Shown one piece after another: positions 51,400 to 59,400 of a DNA stretch of 64,000 nt (within the stretch, counting starts at the first letter, position 1; each line of letters starts with the position of its first letter). The translations under genes were made by a program, and so were the position numbers. Under the pieces are notes generated by a model. That model ran no database searches. It was given only the letters and a program-made list of their open reading frames with translations, and was not told the origin of the DNA. This DNA comes from Actinomadura harenae (lineage in GTDB: Bacteria > Actinomycetota > Actinomycetes > Streptosporangiales > Streptosporangiaceae): NCBI RefSeq assembly GCF_003696215.1, contig NZ_RFFG01000002.1:1-64000 (forward strand), given 5' to 3'.

Positions 51400-52263
51400 G
51401 TGCGACCTGACGCTGAACACCAGCACTCAGAACCCTCTCCGGAGGGCTCCGACCAGGAGAAGCAAGAAGACGAGGGCAAGAAGAAAGGGTCGTTCTGGAA
51501 AGAACTGCCCATCCTCATCGCCGTCGCCGTGATCCTGGCCCTCGTCATCAAGACGTTCGCGGTGCAGGCCTTCTACATCCCGTCCGGCTCCATGGAGAAC
51601 ACCCTCCTGGTCGGCGACCGCGTCCTGGTGAACAAGATCGTGTTCCACACCAGGGACATCGCGCGCGGCGACGTCATCGTCTTCAAGGGCCCGCCCTCAT
51701 GGCAGCCCGAGGTGCAGGTGTCCAAGCCGAGCAACCCGTTCTCCAAGGCGGTGCGCTGGGTCGGGACGGCCTTCGGTGTCGCGCCCACCGAGAAGGACTA
51801 CATCAAGCGCGTCATCGGCATCCCCGGCGACCACGTGAAGTGCTGTGACGCGCGCGGGCGCATCACCGTGAACGGCGTCCCGCTCGAAGAGTCGGCCTAC
51901 ATCTACATCGACCCGGCCGACCACCAGCAGGACAAGCCGTCCGAGAGCCCGTTCGACATCACGCTCCAGAACGGCCAGCTCTGGGTCATGGGCGACCACC
52001 GCTCCAACTCGCTCGACTCGCGCGCGCACCAGGACGGCCCCGACAACGGCTCGATCCCGACCAAGGACGTCATCGGACGCGCGTTCGTCAAGGTCTGGCC
52101 GCTCAACCGGATGGGCACGATCCCGATCCCGAAGACGTTCAAGCAGCCCGCCCTGAAGCAGAGCAAGGCGTTCGTCCCACTGCCGGCCCCCGACCCGGGC
52201 CCCGTCCCCGCCTTCGCCGCGGTGATCCTGCCCCTGGCTCTAGGGATCCGGTTCCGCCGCTAG
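51400..52263 (+). CDS. lepB: Signal peptidase I
   Basis: A 287-residue membrane protease that removes signal peptides. After a charged cytoplasmic N-terminus and one transmembrane helix (about 36-55) come the catalytic Ser64 in PSGSM and Lys136 in YIKRVIGIPGD, then WVMGDHRSNSLDSR. A second hydrophobic stretch at the C-terminus (AFAAVILPLALGI) suggests another anchor. GTG start with GGGAGG nine bases upstream. Confidence 0.95.
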   Translation: MRPDAEHQHSEPSPEGSDQEKQEDEGKKKGSFWKELPILIAVAVILALVIKTFAVQAFYIPSGSMENTLLVGDRVLVNKIVFHTRDIARGDVIVFKGPPSWQPEVQVSKPSNPFSKAVRWVGTAFGVAPTEKDYIKRVIGIPGDHVKCCDARGRITVNGVPLEESAYIYIDPADHQQDKPSESPFDITLQNGQLWVMGDHRSNSLDSRAHQDGPDNGSIPTKDVIGRAFVKVWPLNRMGTIPIPKTFKQPALKQSKAFVPLPAPDPGPVPAFAAVILPLALGIRFRR

Positions 52264-52286
52264 GGTCCGCCACGCAGAAACGTCCC

Positions 52287-52318
52287 GGGACGGTCGCTCA
52301 CACCTGAGCGGCCGTCCC
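52287..52318. terminator. Bidirectional hairpin between lepB and the PPOX gene
   Basis: Stem GGGACGG / CCGTCCC with an inner GCTCA / TGAGC stem. It begins 23 bases past lepB and includes the stop codon of the convergent PPOX-fold gene. Confidence 0.65.
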
Positions 52319-52711
52319 GACCACTTTCCGCGGCGAAATCCGCATCACGACGCGCACGATCTCGGGCGGAAGCTCCAGGTACTCCTCCCCCGCGCCCGTC
52401 CCTTCGTACTTCTCTGCCAGCGCCACCGCGAGCGCGCGCCCCTCGTCCTCGGCCACGGCGCACTCACCGCGCACCTCCAGGTACCAGAGCGGGTCGTTCC
52501 GGTCGTACACGCTCAGCGAGACCCGCGGATCCCGCAACGCGTTCAGAACCTTCCGCCGCCCCTCCTGGCTGGAGACGAGCAGATCGTCCCCGTCCCGCCC
52601 CACCCACACCACGGACGTCTGGGGACTGCCATCGGGATTCACCGTCGCCAGCACCGCAGGGTTGTCCTCGTCCACCAACCGCCGCACGGCGTCACTCAAC
52701 ACATTCGCCAC
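52298..52711 (-). CDS. PPOX-fold (pyridoxamine-phosphate-oxidase-like) oxidoreductase
   Basis: A 137-residue split-barrel protein: NPAVLATVNPDGSPQTSVVWV, then LLVSSQEGRRKVLNALRDPR and VSLSVYDRNDPLWYLEVRG, characteristic of F420- or flavin-binding PPOX-class enzymes of actinobacteria. Cofactor and substrate cannot be told from sequence alone. Confidence 0.87.
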   Translation of the reverse strand: MANVLSDAVRRLVDEDNPAVLATVNPDGSPQTSVVWVGRDGDDLLVSSQEGRRKVLNALRDPRVSLSVYDRNDPLWYLEVRGECAVAEDEGRALAVALAEKYEGTGAGEEYLELPPEIVRVVMRISPRKVVGTAAQV

Positions 52712-52996
52712 CCCGCGAACCTACTGGCCCCCAACGCCCCACGAACTACCCCGCCCGCGCGCACGGCCCAGGAATTGCGAACACCCCATGACCTTGGACT
52801 TGCCACGGGCGGTCCCTTTGGGCACGGCGAACGCGGATCCAATCTGCGTAGGCAATGGCGACGGTTCCTAGCCCGCCGCAGAAGCCGTCACCTGCGAGCG
52901 GTCGTGGCGGTGCGGGTTCCGCGGATGATCGACACCTGGACGGTCGCCTGCGGCGCGGAGGCCCGGCCCTCGATGGCCGGGCGGGAGTGGGTACGC
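52712..52996. other. Non-coding stretch before tRNA-Tyr
   Basis: No gene is supported; translations here are artefacts of the tRNA and hairpin sequences. Upstream part of the 330-base gap between the PPOX gene and tRNA-Tyr. Confidence 0.5.
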
Positions 52997-53035
52997 GAAC
53001 GGCCCCTGACCGTTGTTCCTGGTCAGGGGCCGTTC
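52997..53035 (-). terminator. Terminator downstream of tRNA-Tyr
   Basis: Perfect fifteen-pair stem (52997-53011 with 53021-53035; arms begin GAACGGCCCC) and a nine-base loop, 10 bases past the tRNA 3' end on the minus strand. Confidence 0.8.
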
Positions 53036-53044
53036 CACGTGGTG

Positions 53045-53126
53045 TGGCGGGTGCAGGGTTCGAACCTGCGTAGGCTAAGCCGACGGATTTACAGTCCGCT
53101 CCCATTGGCCACTCGGGCAACCCGCC
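53045..53126 (-). tRNA. trnY: tRNA-Tyr (GTA)
   Basis: An 82-base class II tRNA: acceptor GGCGGGT / ACCCGCC, anticodon loop CTGTAAA (anticodon GTA), a long variable arm and T-loop GGTTCGAACC. It flanks the integrated element on its left side. Confidence 0.96.
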
Positions 53127-53359
53127 GTGGTCGCCGCTGTCGCGGCGGCACTGGAAAGAATAGCGGACCTTGGGAGTGGGTGTGACATCGCTCCGGGTCG
53201 CTACGCTGGCGGGGCGCGCCGGGGTGGGCCCAGGGTTGCGCGCCTGGTGCTCGGGGCGGACGAATTCGCAGCCTAGAAGGGGTGAGGTGTCCGGTGGCGG
53301 ACTCTTCCTTTGATGAGTCACATCTAGGACAAGAAAGCTCGTAGCGCGCCCGGCCTGGG

Positions 53360-54940
53360 TCAGCTCGCCGGCGCCCACACCGGGACGATCTCCAGACGCG
53401 GCAGCGACCCGCGCCCGTGCCCGGTCCGATGGACCCAGATCACCCGGATCAGGCTCCGCAGGAGACGCTGCTTCTCGTCCACCGTCAGCACGTCCCATTC
53501 GGCCAGCAGCCCCTGAATCACCGGCCCGAAGTCGGCCTTCGAGGGCGGAGGTTCCTGGACGGCCTCGGCGGCCTGGAGCTTCTCCTCCCGCTTCCGCCGC
53601 CGGGACCGCAGCTCGTCGCGCGACCGTCGGAACTCCGCCTCCGCCTCCGGGGATTCGTCGTCGTCCATCGCCCGCATCGTCGTCAGCTTCACCAGCGCCC
53701 GGTCGAGCTTGGCGATCTGAGTCTTCAGGCTGGCGACGTCGTTCTTCGCGGACGTCTTGGGCTCCGGCACGATCTGCGGCTCGAGCTGGAGCGCGAGCGC
53801 GTCGATCTCCGCCGCCCACTCCGCGAGTTGCCCGAGCACCCGCTCCTCGGCGACGGTCCGTCGGACCCACGGGCGCTGGCACTGGGCGGACTCTCCGTAG
53901 GCATTGCAGCGGAACGCGTACCCGGCGCCGTACGGGGCGCCACCGTGCTGGGCGGTGAGGACGGCCTTGCATCCGGGGTCGCGCATCAAGCCCGACAGCG
54001 GATACTTCGGCTCCTTGCTGCCCTGCCCCGGCCGCCGATTCGCCGCACGGCGCTCCAAATACGCCTGCCACAAATCCTCGCCAATGACCGGCCGGTGTGT
54101 GCCTTTCCGGTAGACGACATTTGTGCAGCGGCCCCGCTGCTTGCACCGGCACTCTTTCGAGTGCTCACGCAGATACCCCGCCGCGAACCCCGAGTCGAGG
54201 ATACGCAGCACCTGCCGACCAGTCCAAAGGCCCCCATCGGGCGCGTACAGCTCGTGGTCGTTGAGCCATTTCGCGAGGCGACGGTCGTTGATTCCGGCGA
54301 CGTATTGCTCGTAGAGGCTCGCGTACGGTTCCTCGAAATCGGGGTCCGGCTCGTAGCGCTCGCCGAGCGGGTCGCTGGGGTCGGCGATGTAGAGGTGCGG
54401 CTCGGTCGGGTGCGGGATGCGGCCCCGCCGGATGTACCCCCACCTGCGGGTGCCGTTGCCGGGCAGGCCCCGTTTGACGCGGTAGTCGAGTGCCTCCATC
54501 CACTGCTCAGATGCGCGGTCGCTCTCGAAGGCCGCGACTTCGGCGAGCATCCCGCGGGCGAACCGGCCGGACGCGGTGCGGGCGTCGACCTCCTCGGTCG
54601 CTGAGATCAGGTCGCCGCCGGCGGACTCGACCAGGTCGAGGTGGACGGCCCAGCCGAGCCGCTGGCGGCCGAAGCGGGAGAATTTCCAGACGATGATCTC
54701 GCGGGCGCGGCCGTCGCGGACGCCCGCGACGGCACGCTGCACTTTGCGTTTAAAGTTGCGGCCGGTTTTGTCGAGGTCTTCGATCCATTCGGTGACCTCG
54801 CGGCCGTTCCGTCGCGCCCATTCGGTGATCGCGGCGCGTTGCAGCTCCGGCGAGATCATCTCTTCGCGGAGCATGCTGACGCGGACGTACCCGATTGCCG
54901 GGATGGGTTCGACGGGCAGCGCGGCGAGCTGTGGAGGCAT
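53360..54940 (-). CDS. int: Large serine recombinase / integrase
   Basis: A 526-residue site-specific recombinase. The resolvase domain has the catalytic Ser22 in IGYVRVS and the downstream Arg-rich IIVWKFSRFGRQRLGW; the recombinase domain (GLPGNGTRRWGYIRRGRIPH) and a zinc-ribbon-like region follow (GCKAVLTAQ, YAFRCNAYGESAQC), then a coiled coil and a basic C-terminus. Start set at ATG 54940 with GGAG seven bases upstream; an upstream in-frame start adds 23 residues. It should integrate the element between attP and attB. Confidence 0.93.
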   Translation of the reverse strand: MPPQLAALPVEPIPAIGYVRVSMLREEMISPELQRAAITEWARRNGREVTEWIEDLDKTGRNFKRKVQRAVAGVRDGRAREIIVWKFSRFGRQRLGWAVHLDLVESAGGDLISATEEVDARTASGRFARGMLAEVAAFESDRASEQWMEALDYRVKRGLPGNGTRRWGYIRRGRIPHPTEPHLYIADPSDPLGERYEPDPDFEEPYASLYEQYVAGINDRRLAKWLNDHELYAPDGGLWTGRQVLRILDSGFAAGYLREHSKECRCKQRGRCTNVVYRKGTHRPVIGEDLWQAYLERRAANRRPGQGSKEPKYPLSGLMRDPGCKAVLTAQHGGAPYGAGYAFRCNAYGESAQCQRPWVRRTVAEERVLGQLAEWAAEIDALALQLEPQIVPEPKTSAKNDVASLKTQIAKLDRALVKLTTMRAMDDDESPEAEAEFRRSRDELRSRRRKREEKLQAAEAVQEPPPSKADFGPVIQGLLAEWDVLTVDEKQRLLRSLIRVIWVHRTGHGRGSLPRLEIVPVWAPAS

Positions 54941-54981
54941 GGGGGGACTCCGAGGAGGTGGGTCAGATTTTCCGGAGGTAG

Positions 54982-55716
54982 TCACATGATGCGGCTTAGT
55001 CGGCCGCATAGGAGCCGAATCCAGGCGGTTGGCATGGCGTAGCGCGTTCTTCCGTGTCGCTTCCTCTTGTGAGGCTTGTGCGTCTTCCGTTGCCCCGGCG
55101 GCCCGGCGTCCGAGGGGCTACTCGGCGGTGGCGAAGACGGAGACGGCGGTGGGGATGACGGGGGCGAGGATGGTGGCGGCGAGCTGGGCGTGGGCGATGA
55201 AGACCCGCTCCCTGGCGGCGCCGCAGGCGCCCCGGGCGGCGTGGTCGGGTTCGCCGGCGTCGGGACGGGTGACTTCGGGCCGGGCGGCGTTGGCCGGGCG
55301 CTCGACGCGCGCAGTGTGGGAGACGGCCACGGCTCGGGCGAGCGGTCGACGATGCTGGGCGGCGGACTGGTCGTCTCCGGGGTGGGTCCGTTGATGTGGG
55401 TGACGACGGGCAGGATCGCGGCTGTGGTAGCTGCTGCCGTGGTCACGGCGACGAGTGTGGTCGCGGTCATGGCGTGATGGTGGCCCCAGCGGATGATGGC
55501 GGCGAGTGCGGCGCCGGTGGTGCCGCCGGTGATGATGTGCCAGCCGCGGCGGCGTGCGCGGTCTCGCGCGGTGAGGGTGGTCGCGGCGACGGCGGGGATG
55601 CCTAGGCGGCGTTCTTCGGCCTCGCGTGCCGCGATGAGGGCGGCGAGATTTGCCTCTGCTTGTGCCTCTGCTCTGCGGAGTTGGTCAAGCCTGTCCTCCC
55701 GGGACTCTTGCGTCAC
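54982..55716 (-). CDS. Membrane protein with Pro/Ser-rich C-terminus
   Basis: A 244-residue unknown protein. A charged coiled coil (RLDQLRRAEAQAEANLAALI) is followed by a hydrophobic Thr/Ala-rich stretch (about 60-105) that likely spans the membrane, then an extremely Pro/Ser-rich segment and a basic Arg/His/Lys tail. GTG 55716 is chosen because GGGGG lies upstream; GTG 55758 is possible. It sits 41 bases from the integrase in the same direction. Confidence 0.65.
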   Translation of the reverse strand: MTQESREDRLDQLRRAEAQAEANLAALIAAREAEERRLGIPAVAATTLTARDRARRRGWHIITGGTTGAALAAIIRWGHHHAMTATTLVAVTTAAATTAAILPVVTHINGPTPETTSPPPSIVDRSPEPWPSPTLRASSARPTPPGPKSPVPTPANPTTPPGAPAAPPGSGSSSPTPSSPPPSSPPSSPPPSPSSPPPSSPSDAGPPGQRKTHKPHKRKRHGRTRYAMPTAWIRLLCGRLSRIM

Positions 55717-55871
55717 GTCAGCCCCCTGTGACGGTGTGGTAGCGCGGGGCGCTTTCACCTTCGCCCCAAAATGTCACGGGATGATCAAGAGTCGGACGCT
55801 TTTTGTCTTTACGTGAGCAGGCAAATGCGGATTGTCAAGCGTTCACGCTGACAGGCTTCCGAACGGGGGAT

Positions 55872-56324
55872 TCAACCAGCGTGGCGATCTTCGGATCGTT
55901 CGTTGCCATCGAGGACCAGTCGCTCGATCTCTCGGCCGATCGCCTTGTTTCGGCGCACCAGCTCGGCAAGCCGCTCGTCAGGGTCCTCCGGTAGGCCTGC
56001 GAGCGGATCCCCAATCTCGCCGGCCTCCGAGTCGCCCTCCGGATTTGAGGGCGGCCGCTTGGCGGCCGATCTCTCGGTCGGCTCGCCGCCGGCCAGGACG
56101 GCCTCGACGGACCCGGCAGCCCAGTCGAGCGCGCGCTCTAGGCGCGTGAGGCTGTTGCTCTTGTAGCTGTCCTGGGACGCGCTCTCGATGTATCGCAGCG
56201 TCACCGTTGATGGGCCACCCGCCGCGCGCACGTCCTCTTGCGTGAGGCCGAGCTGGGCGCGGCGCTGGCTCACGCACTCAGCGAGGCGTTGCCAGTCTTC
56301 GATTGGGTGGGACATGCCGCCCAT
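55872..56324 (-). CDS. XRE-family repressor-like protein
   Basis: A 150-residue DNA-binding protein. The N-terminal helix-turn-helix QRRAQLGLTQEDVRAAGG ... VTLRYIES is XRE-like; the C-terminus is acidic then helical (RLAELVRRNKAIGREIERLV), perhaps for dimerisation. It starts six bases from the first operator copy and is divergent from another XRE gene, the usual arrangement of a prophage repressor and Cro-like gene. MSHPIEDW at 56315 is an alternative start. Confidence 0.8.
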   Translation of the reverse strand: MGGMSHPIEDWQRLAECVSQRRAQLGLTQEDVRAAGGPSTVTLRYIESASQDSYKSNSLTRLERALDWAAGSVEAVLAGGEPTERSAAKRPPSNPEGDSEAGEIGDPLAGLPEDPDERLAELVRRNKAIGREIERLVLDGNERSEDRHAG

Positions 56325-56330
56325 GATGCA

Positions 56331-56495
56331 CGACAGGTATCGACAGGTCGAGTCAGGTAAGGCCGATGTGGCAACTCGTCACATCGACAGGTAACGACAT
56401 CTTTTCCTCGCATTTCCCCAGGTAGGAAACTTGTTGTCGATAGGTGTCGCTCTCAAGGCTTGACACCTGTCGATAGCTGTCGCAAGCTATCGACA
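56331..56495. promoter_or_regulatory. Operator array of the prophage switch
   Basis: Four 15-base sites fit CGACAnnTAwCGACA: 56331-56345 and 56385-56399 on the plus strand, 56435-56449 and 56468-56482 on the minus strand. The last forms an 11-base inverted repeat TGTCGATAGCT / AGCTATCGACA (56468-56495) that runs into the start codon of the right-hand gene. A perfect TTGACA (56460-56465) begins a promoter whose start would be at that ATG. Confidence 0.85.
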
Positions 56496-56770
56496 TGCAG
56501 ATTCCTCCGATGGTCCCCCTCCGGGCCCTCCGCGAGGCGCACGGCCTGTCCACCACCCAGCTCGCCGAGCGCATCGCCGAATACGGCGTTCGGGTCCACC
56601 CCTCTTCCCTGACCAACGTCGAGCAGGGCAACAAGCAGGTCAGCCGCTCCTTGCTGAGGGCTTGGGCCCTCGCGCTGAACATCCACCCGGTCGACGTGCG
56701 CCGCGATGACGACCTGCGCGTGATGCTCCGCGAGGCGGACGCGGCCGACACCGAGCAGGAGTCCGCGTGA
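56495..56770 (+). CDS. Cro-like XRE regulator
   Basis: A 91-residue protein with helix-turn-helix ALREAHGLSTTQLAERIAEYG and SSLTNVEQGNKQVS. The ATG overlaps the last operator half-site and no ribosome binding site precedes it, so translation from a leaderless mRNA is likely. As first gene of the rightward early operon it probably controls the switch with the divergent repressor. Confidence 0.82.
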   Translation: MQIPPMVPLRALREAHGLSTTQLAERIAEYGVRVHPSSLTNVEQGNKQVSRSLLRAWALALNIHPVDVRRDDDLRVMLREADAADTEQESA

Positions 56771-56913
56771 TCACCCGGGTCGTCCTCGCGCTCCTGCTGC
56801 GGGTCCTGGCGCTCCTGCCGAACCCGCCCCGGGAGCCGCTGAAGAAGTGCGCGTGCGGGACCTCGAACGAGCCGGACCGCACCTCGTGCATCGGCTGTGG
56901 GGGCCCGCTGTGA
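56767..56913 (+). CDS. Small membrane-plus-zinc-ribbon protein
   Basis: A 48-residue product that starts at a GTG overlapping the previous stop by four bases. It has a hydrophobic N-terminal helix (VITRVVLALLLRVLALLP) and a C-terminal cysteine pattern CACGTSNEP ... CIGCG that could hold zinc. It is too short for automatic calling but is bracketed by GTGA overlaps on both sides, which supports translation. Confidence 0.7.
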   Translation: MITRVVLALLLRVLALLPNPPREPLKKCACGTSNEPDRTSCIGCGGPL

Positions 56914-57107
56914 CCGCGCCCACGTATGAGCAGGCCGTTGCCGCGGCCGCGCAGATCCTGGCGGATGCCCGCGCCCGTCTGGCGCGGCAGACCCCCGAGC
57001 AGGCGGCCGAGGCGGCCTACGTCCCCGGCGGCCTGTCCCGCGAGGAGCTGGCCGCGCGGGTGCGGGAGCTGCGCGCGGCGACCGCCGCCCGGCGACAGGC
57101 GGCCTGA
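56910..57107 (+). CDS. Small helical protein, unknown
   Basis: A 65-residue, Ala/Arg-rich, predicted all-helical protein (AAAAQILADARARLARQTPE). Start GTG 56910 overlaps the previous stop by four bases; a longer frame upstream crosses the preceding gene. No family recognised. Confidence 0.65.
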   Translation: MTAPTYEQAVAAAAQILADARARLARQTPEQAAEAAYVPGGLSREELAARVRELRAATAARRQAA

Positions 57108-57114
57108 CGACGAA

Positions 57115-57147
57115 GGGCTCCCGCGCCGCGCGACCGGCCGGGAGCCC
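57115..57147 (+). terminator. Hairpin within the early operon
   Basis: Nine-pair stem GGGCTCCCG / CGGGAGCCC with a 15-base loop and no U-tract, just after the 65-residue gene. It may be a partial terminator separating regulator genes from the recombination genes. Confidence 0.55.
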
Positions 57148-57187
57148 GAGACCCCACCCATCCACCACAGAGAAGAGGAGCAGGGTC

Positions 57188-57520
57188 TTGACCAGTATCC
57201 ACCCGGACATGCAGGCGCCGTCCGACACCGCAGCCCGTAGGGAGCTGCTCGCGCTCGTCCACCGCAGGCGGCTGTTGCCGAACCTGGAGATCTCCGGGGA
57301 CCTCGACGAGCTGTCGCCCTTGTACGGCATCGACAGGGACCGCGCGGTGAACGAGCTGTTCGACGCCGTCCGGCTCGTCGAGAGCATCGAGGCGGGCGTC
57401 ACTCACTGGTCGGAGGTCGTCCCGGACGCGGTCGGCCTCGACCGCGACGGGCAGGCGCTCAGCGCGGCGCGGACGCGGGTCGAGCTGGCCCTCGACGCGC
57501 TGCTGGGCGGCGCGCGGTGA
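57188..57520 (+). CDS. Hypothetical phage protein
   Basis: A 110-residue acidic, helical protein starting at TTG 57188 with GAGGAG eight bases upstream. The sequence (ARRELLALVHRRRLLPNLEI ... PLYGIDRDRAVNELFDAVRL) matches no family I recognise. It overlaps the RecE-like gene by four bases, so may work with it. Confidence 0.75.
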   Translation: MTSIHPDMQAPSDTAARRELLALVHRRRLLPNLEISGDLDELSPLYGIDRDRAVNELFDAVRLVESIEAGVTHWSEVVPDAVGLDRDGQALSAARTRVELALDALLGGAR

Positions 57521-58404
57521 CCGCTGCGACCATCACCGCGACGTGGGAGGTTGCCCGGCCGGGTGTCTTCGACGACGTGCCCGCCGACGTCTACCACGCC
57601 GACCCGGTTCCTGGCGGATCGCTCTCGTCGAGCGAGGCCCGACGCTTGTTGCCGCCGTCGTGCCCGGCGCTGTTCCGGCACTACAAGGACCACCCCGAGG
57701 ACCGGACGACGACAGCCGCGCTCGACTTCGGGCAGGCCGCCCACACGCTGGTCCTCGGCGACGGGCCCGAGCTGGTCGAGGTCGACGCCGACTCCTACCG
57801 CACCAAGGCCGCGCAGACCCAGCGCGACGCTGCCCGCGTCGCGGGCGCTGTCCCCCTGCTGCCGCGCGAGCTGGAGACGGTCCGCGCGATGGCCAAGGTG
57901 CTGCGGGAGCACCCGGTCGCCGCCAAGCTCCTGGAGCGCGGCCGTCCGGAACGCTCGCTGTTCTGGGCCGACGAGACGACCGGGACGCGGTGCCGCGCTC
58001 GGCTGGACTGGCAGCGCGACAGTCGCCCCGGCCGCCGCGTGATCGTCCCGGACTACAAGACCGCCGTCAGCGCGGAGCCGCGCGCCTTCGGCCGCTCCGT
58101 GCTCCAGCACGGCTACCACGTCCAGGCCGCTTGGTACCTGGCCGCGATCCAGGCTCTCGGTCTCGGCGGCGACGACAGCGCGTTCCTGTTCATCGTCCAG
58201 GAGAAGACCGCGCCGTACGTGGTGACGGTCTGCGAGCTGGACGCCGACGCCCTCGCGCTCGGCCAGGCCCTGACCCGCGCCGCGATCGACACCTATCAGC
58301 GGTGCGAGGAAGACGGCCGGTGGCCCGGCTACTCCGACGACATCGTCCACATCTCCCTGCCGCCGTGGGCGGCCGACGCCCTGGAGGACGCGTCCCATGA
58401 GTGA
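57517..58404 (+). CDS. RecE-like PD-(D/E)XK exonuclease
   Basis: A 295-residue nuclease of the phage exonuclease VIII type. The catalytic parts are the Asp in RCRARLDW, the D-x-K in VPDYKTAVS and the Gln-x3-Tyr in HVQAAWYLAAIQ. It makes 3' single strands for the adjacent RecT-like annealing protein, with which it overlaps by eight bases. Confidence 0.88.
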   Translation: MTAATITATWEVARPGVFDDVPADVYHADPVPGGSLSSSEARRLLPPSCPALFRHYKDHPEDRTTTAALDFGQAAHTLVLGDGPELVEVDADSYRTKAAQTQRDAARVAGAVPLLPRELETVRAMAKVLREHPVAAKLLERGRPERSLFWADETTGTRCRARLDWQRDSRPGRRVIVPDYKTAVSAEPRAFGRSVLQHGYHVQAAWYLAAIQALGLGGDDSAFLFIVQEKTAPYVVTVCELDADALALGQALTRAAIDTYQRCEEDGRWPGYSDDIVHISLPPWAADALEDASHE

Positions 58405-59185
58405 GCTGTCCGTCCGGTCCGACTCCGCCCCGGCGACTGTCCCCGCGCAGACCTCCCCCGCGATGAGCGCGCTCGCGCAGTGGGCCTACGACGCCCAGCA
58501 GGCGCACAACATCGCCACCTCCCTCGCCAAGACCTCGTTCGTGCCCGCGACCCTGCGCGACCGGCCGCACGACATCACCGCCGCGATCCTCACCGGCCAG
58601 GAGCTCGGGCTCCAGCCGATGGCGTCGCTCCGGGCGATGGATGTCATCCAGGGCACCCCTGCCCTGCGGGCGCACGCCATGCGCGGCCTGGTCCAGGCCC
58701 GCGGGCACCAGGTGCAGCTCGTCGAGTCGTCCGACACCCATTGCGTGATGCGCGGCAAGCGTCGCGGTGAGAACGAGTGGCAGACCGTCACCTGGACGAT
58801 CGAGCGCGCGCAGCGGCTGAAGCTCACGGGCAAGGGCGAGTGGCAGAAGCAGCCGGCCACGATGCTGATCGCCCGCGCGACGGGCGAGATCTGCCGCCTG
58901 ATCGCGGCGGACGTCCTGTACGCCGCGCCGTACGTCGCCGAGGAACTGGACGGGGCCGGACGGCCGTCGCCGGTGGTCACGGCCGCGCCGGTCACGGCCG
59001 CCGAGATCCTCGCCGAGCCCGAGCCCGAGCCGGACGACGGGTACGACGTCCTCGAGGAGCCGCCGACGGACGCCGACGCCGACGCGGACGCGGCGGCCGA
59101 GTACGCCGCCGAGCAGGCGGGCGAGCCGGTCGAGGTCGACGGGTGGCCGCCGGTCCGCAAGCCGGGAAGCGGGGCGTCGGCGTGA
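58397..59185 (+). CDS. RecT-like single-strand annealing protein
   Basis: A 262-residue recombinase. Typical RecT segments: DITAAILTGQELGLQPMASLR, IQGTPALRAHAMRGLVQARG and PATMLIARATGEICRLIAAD. The C-terminal third is acidic and low complexity, as in many actinophage RecT proteins. It anneals strands produced by the upstream nuclease during element replication or recombination. Confidence 0.9.
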   Translation: MSELSVRSDSAPATVPAQTSPAMSALAQWAYDAQQAHNIATSLAKTSFVPATLRDRPHDITAAILTGQELGLQPMASLRAMDVIQGTPALRAHAMRGLVQARGHQVQLVESSDTHCVMRGKRRGENEWQTVTWTIERAQRLKLTGKGEWQKQPATMLIARATGEICRLIAADVLYAAPYVAEELDGAGRPSPVVTAAPVTAAEILAEPEPEPDDGYDVLEEPPTDADADADAAAEYAAEQAGEPVEVDGWPPVRKPGSGASA

Positions 59186-59400
59186 TGTGGATCGTCTCCC
59201 TCAGCGACGGCGTCCGGATCGCCGCCCAGTACGGGCCCATGCGGGACGAGCAAGAGGCGCGCGGGCTCGCACAGTTCCTCGCCGCCCTGGACGCCCCCGA
59301 CGCCCTGGCGACCGCGGAGTCCGTCGAGGCGAGCTCGGGCGGGGTGCAGCCGCCTCCGCCGGGACTGCTCGCCCGGTACCGCAAGGGTGGTGCCGAGTGA
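59185..59400 (+). CDS. Small hypothetical protein
   Basis: A 71-residue protein (MWIVSLSDGVRIAAQYGPMR ...) whose ATG overlaps the recT stop by one base and whose stop overlaps the next GTG. These double overlaps support translation. No family recognised; the N-terminus is hydrophobic-beta and the C-terminus Pro-rich. Confidence 0.7.
   Translation: MWIVSLSDGVRIAAQYGPMRDEQEARGLAQFLAALDAPDALATAESVEASSGGVQPPPPGLLARYRKGGAE

Noticed and set aside
52775..53185. Plus-strand frame across tRNA-Tyr
   Set aside because: It translates the antisense of tRNA-Tyr and its terminator; not a gene.
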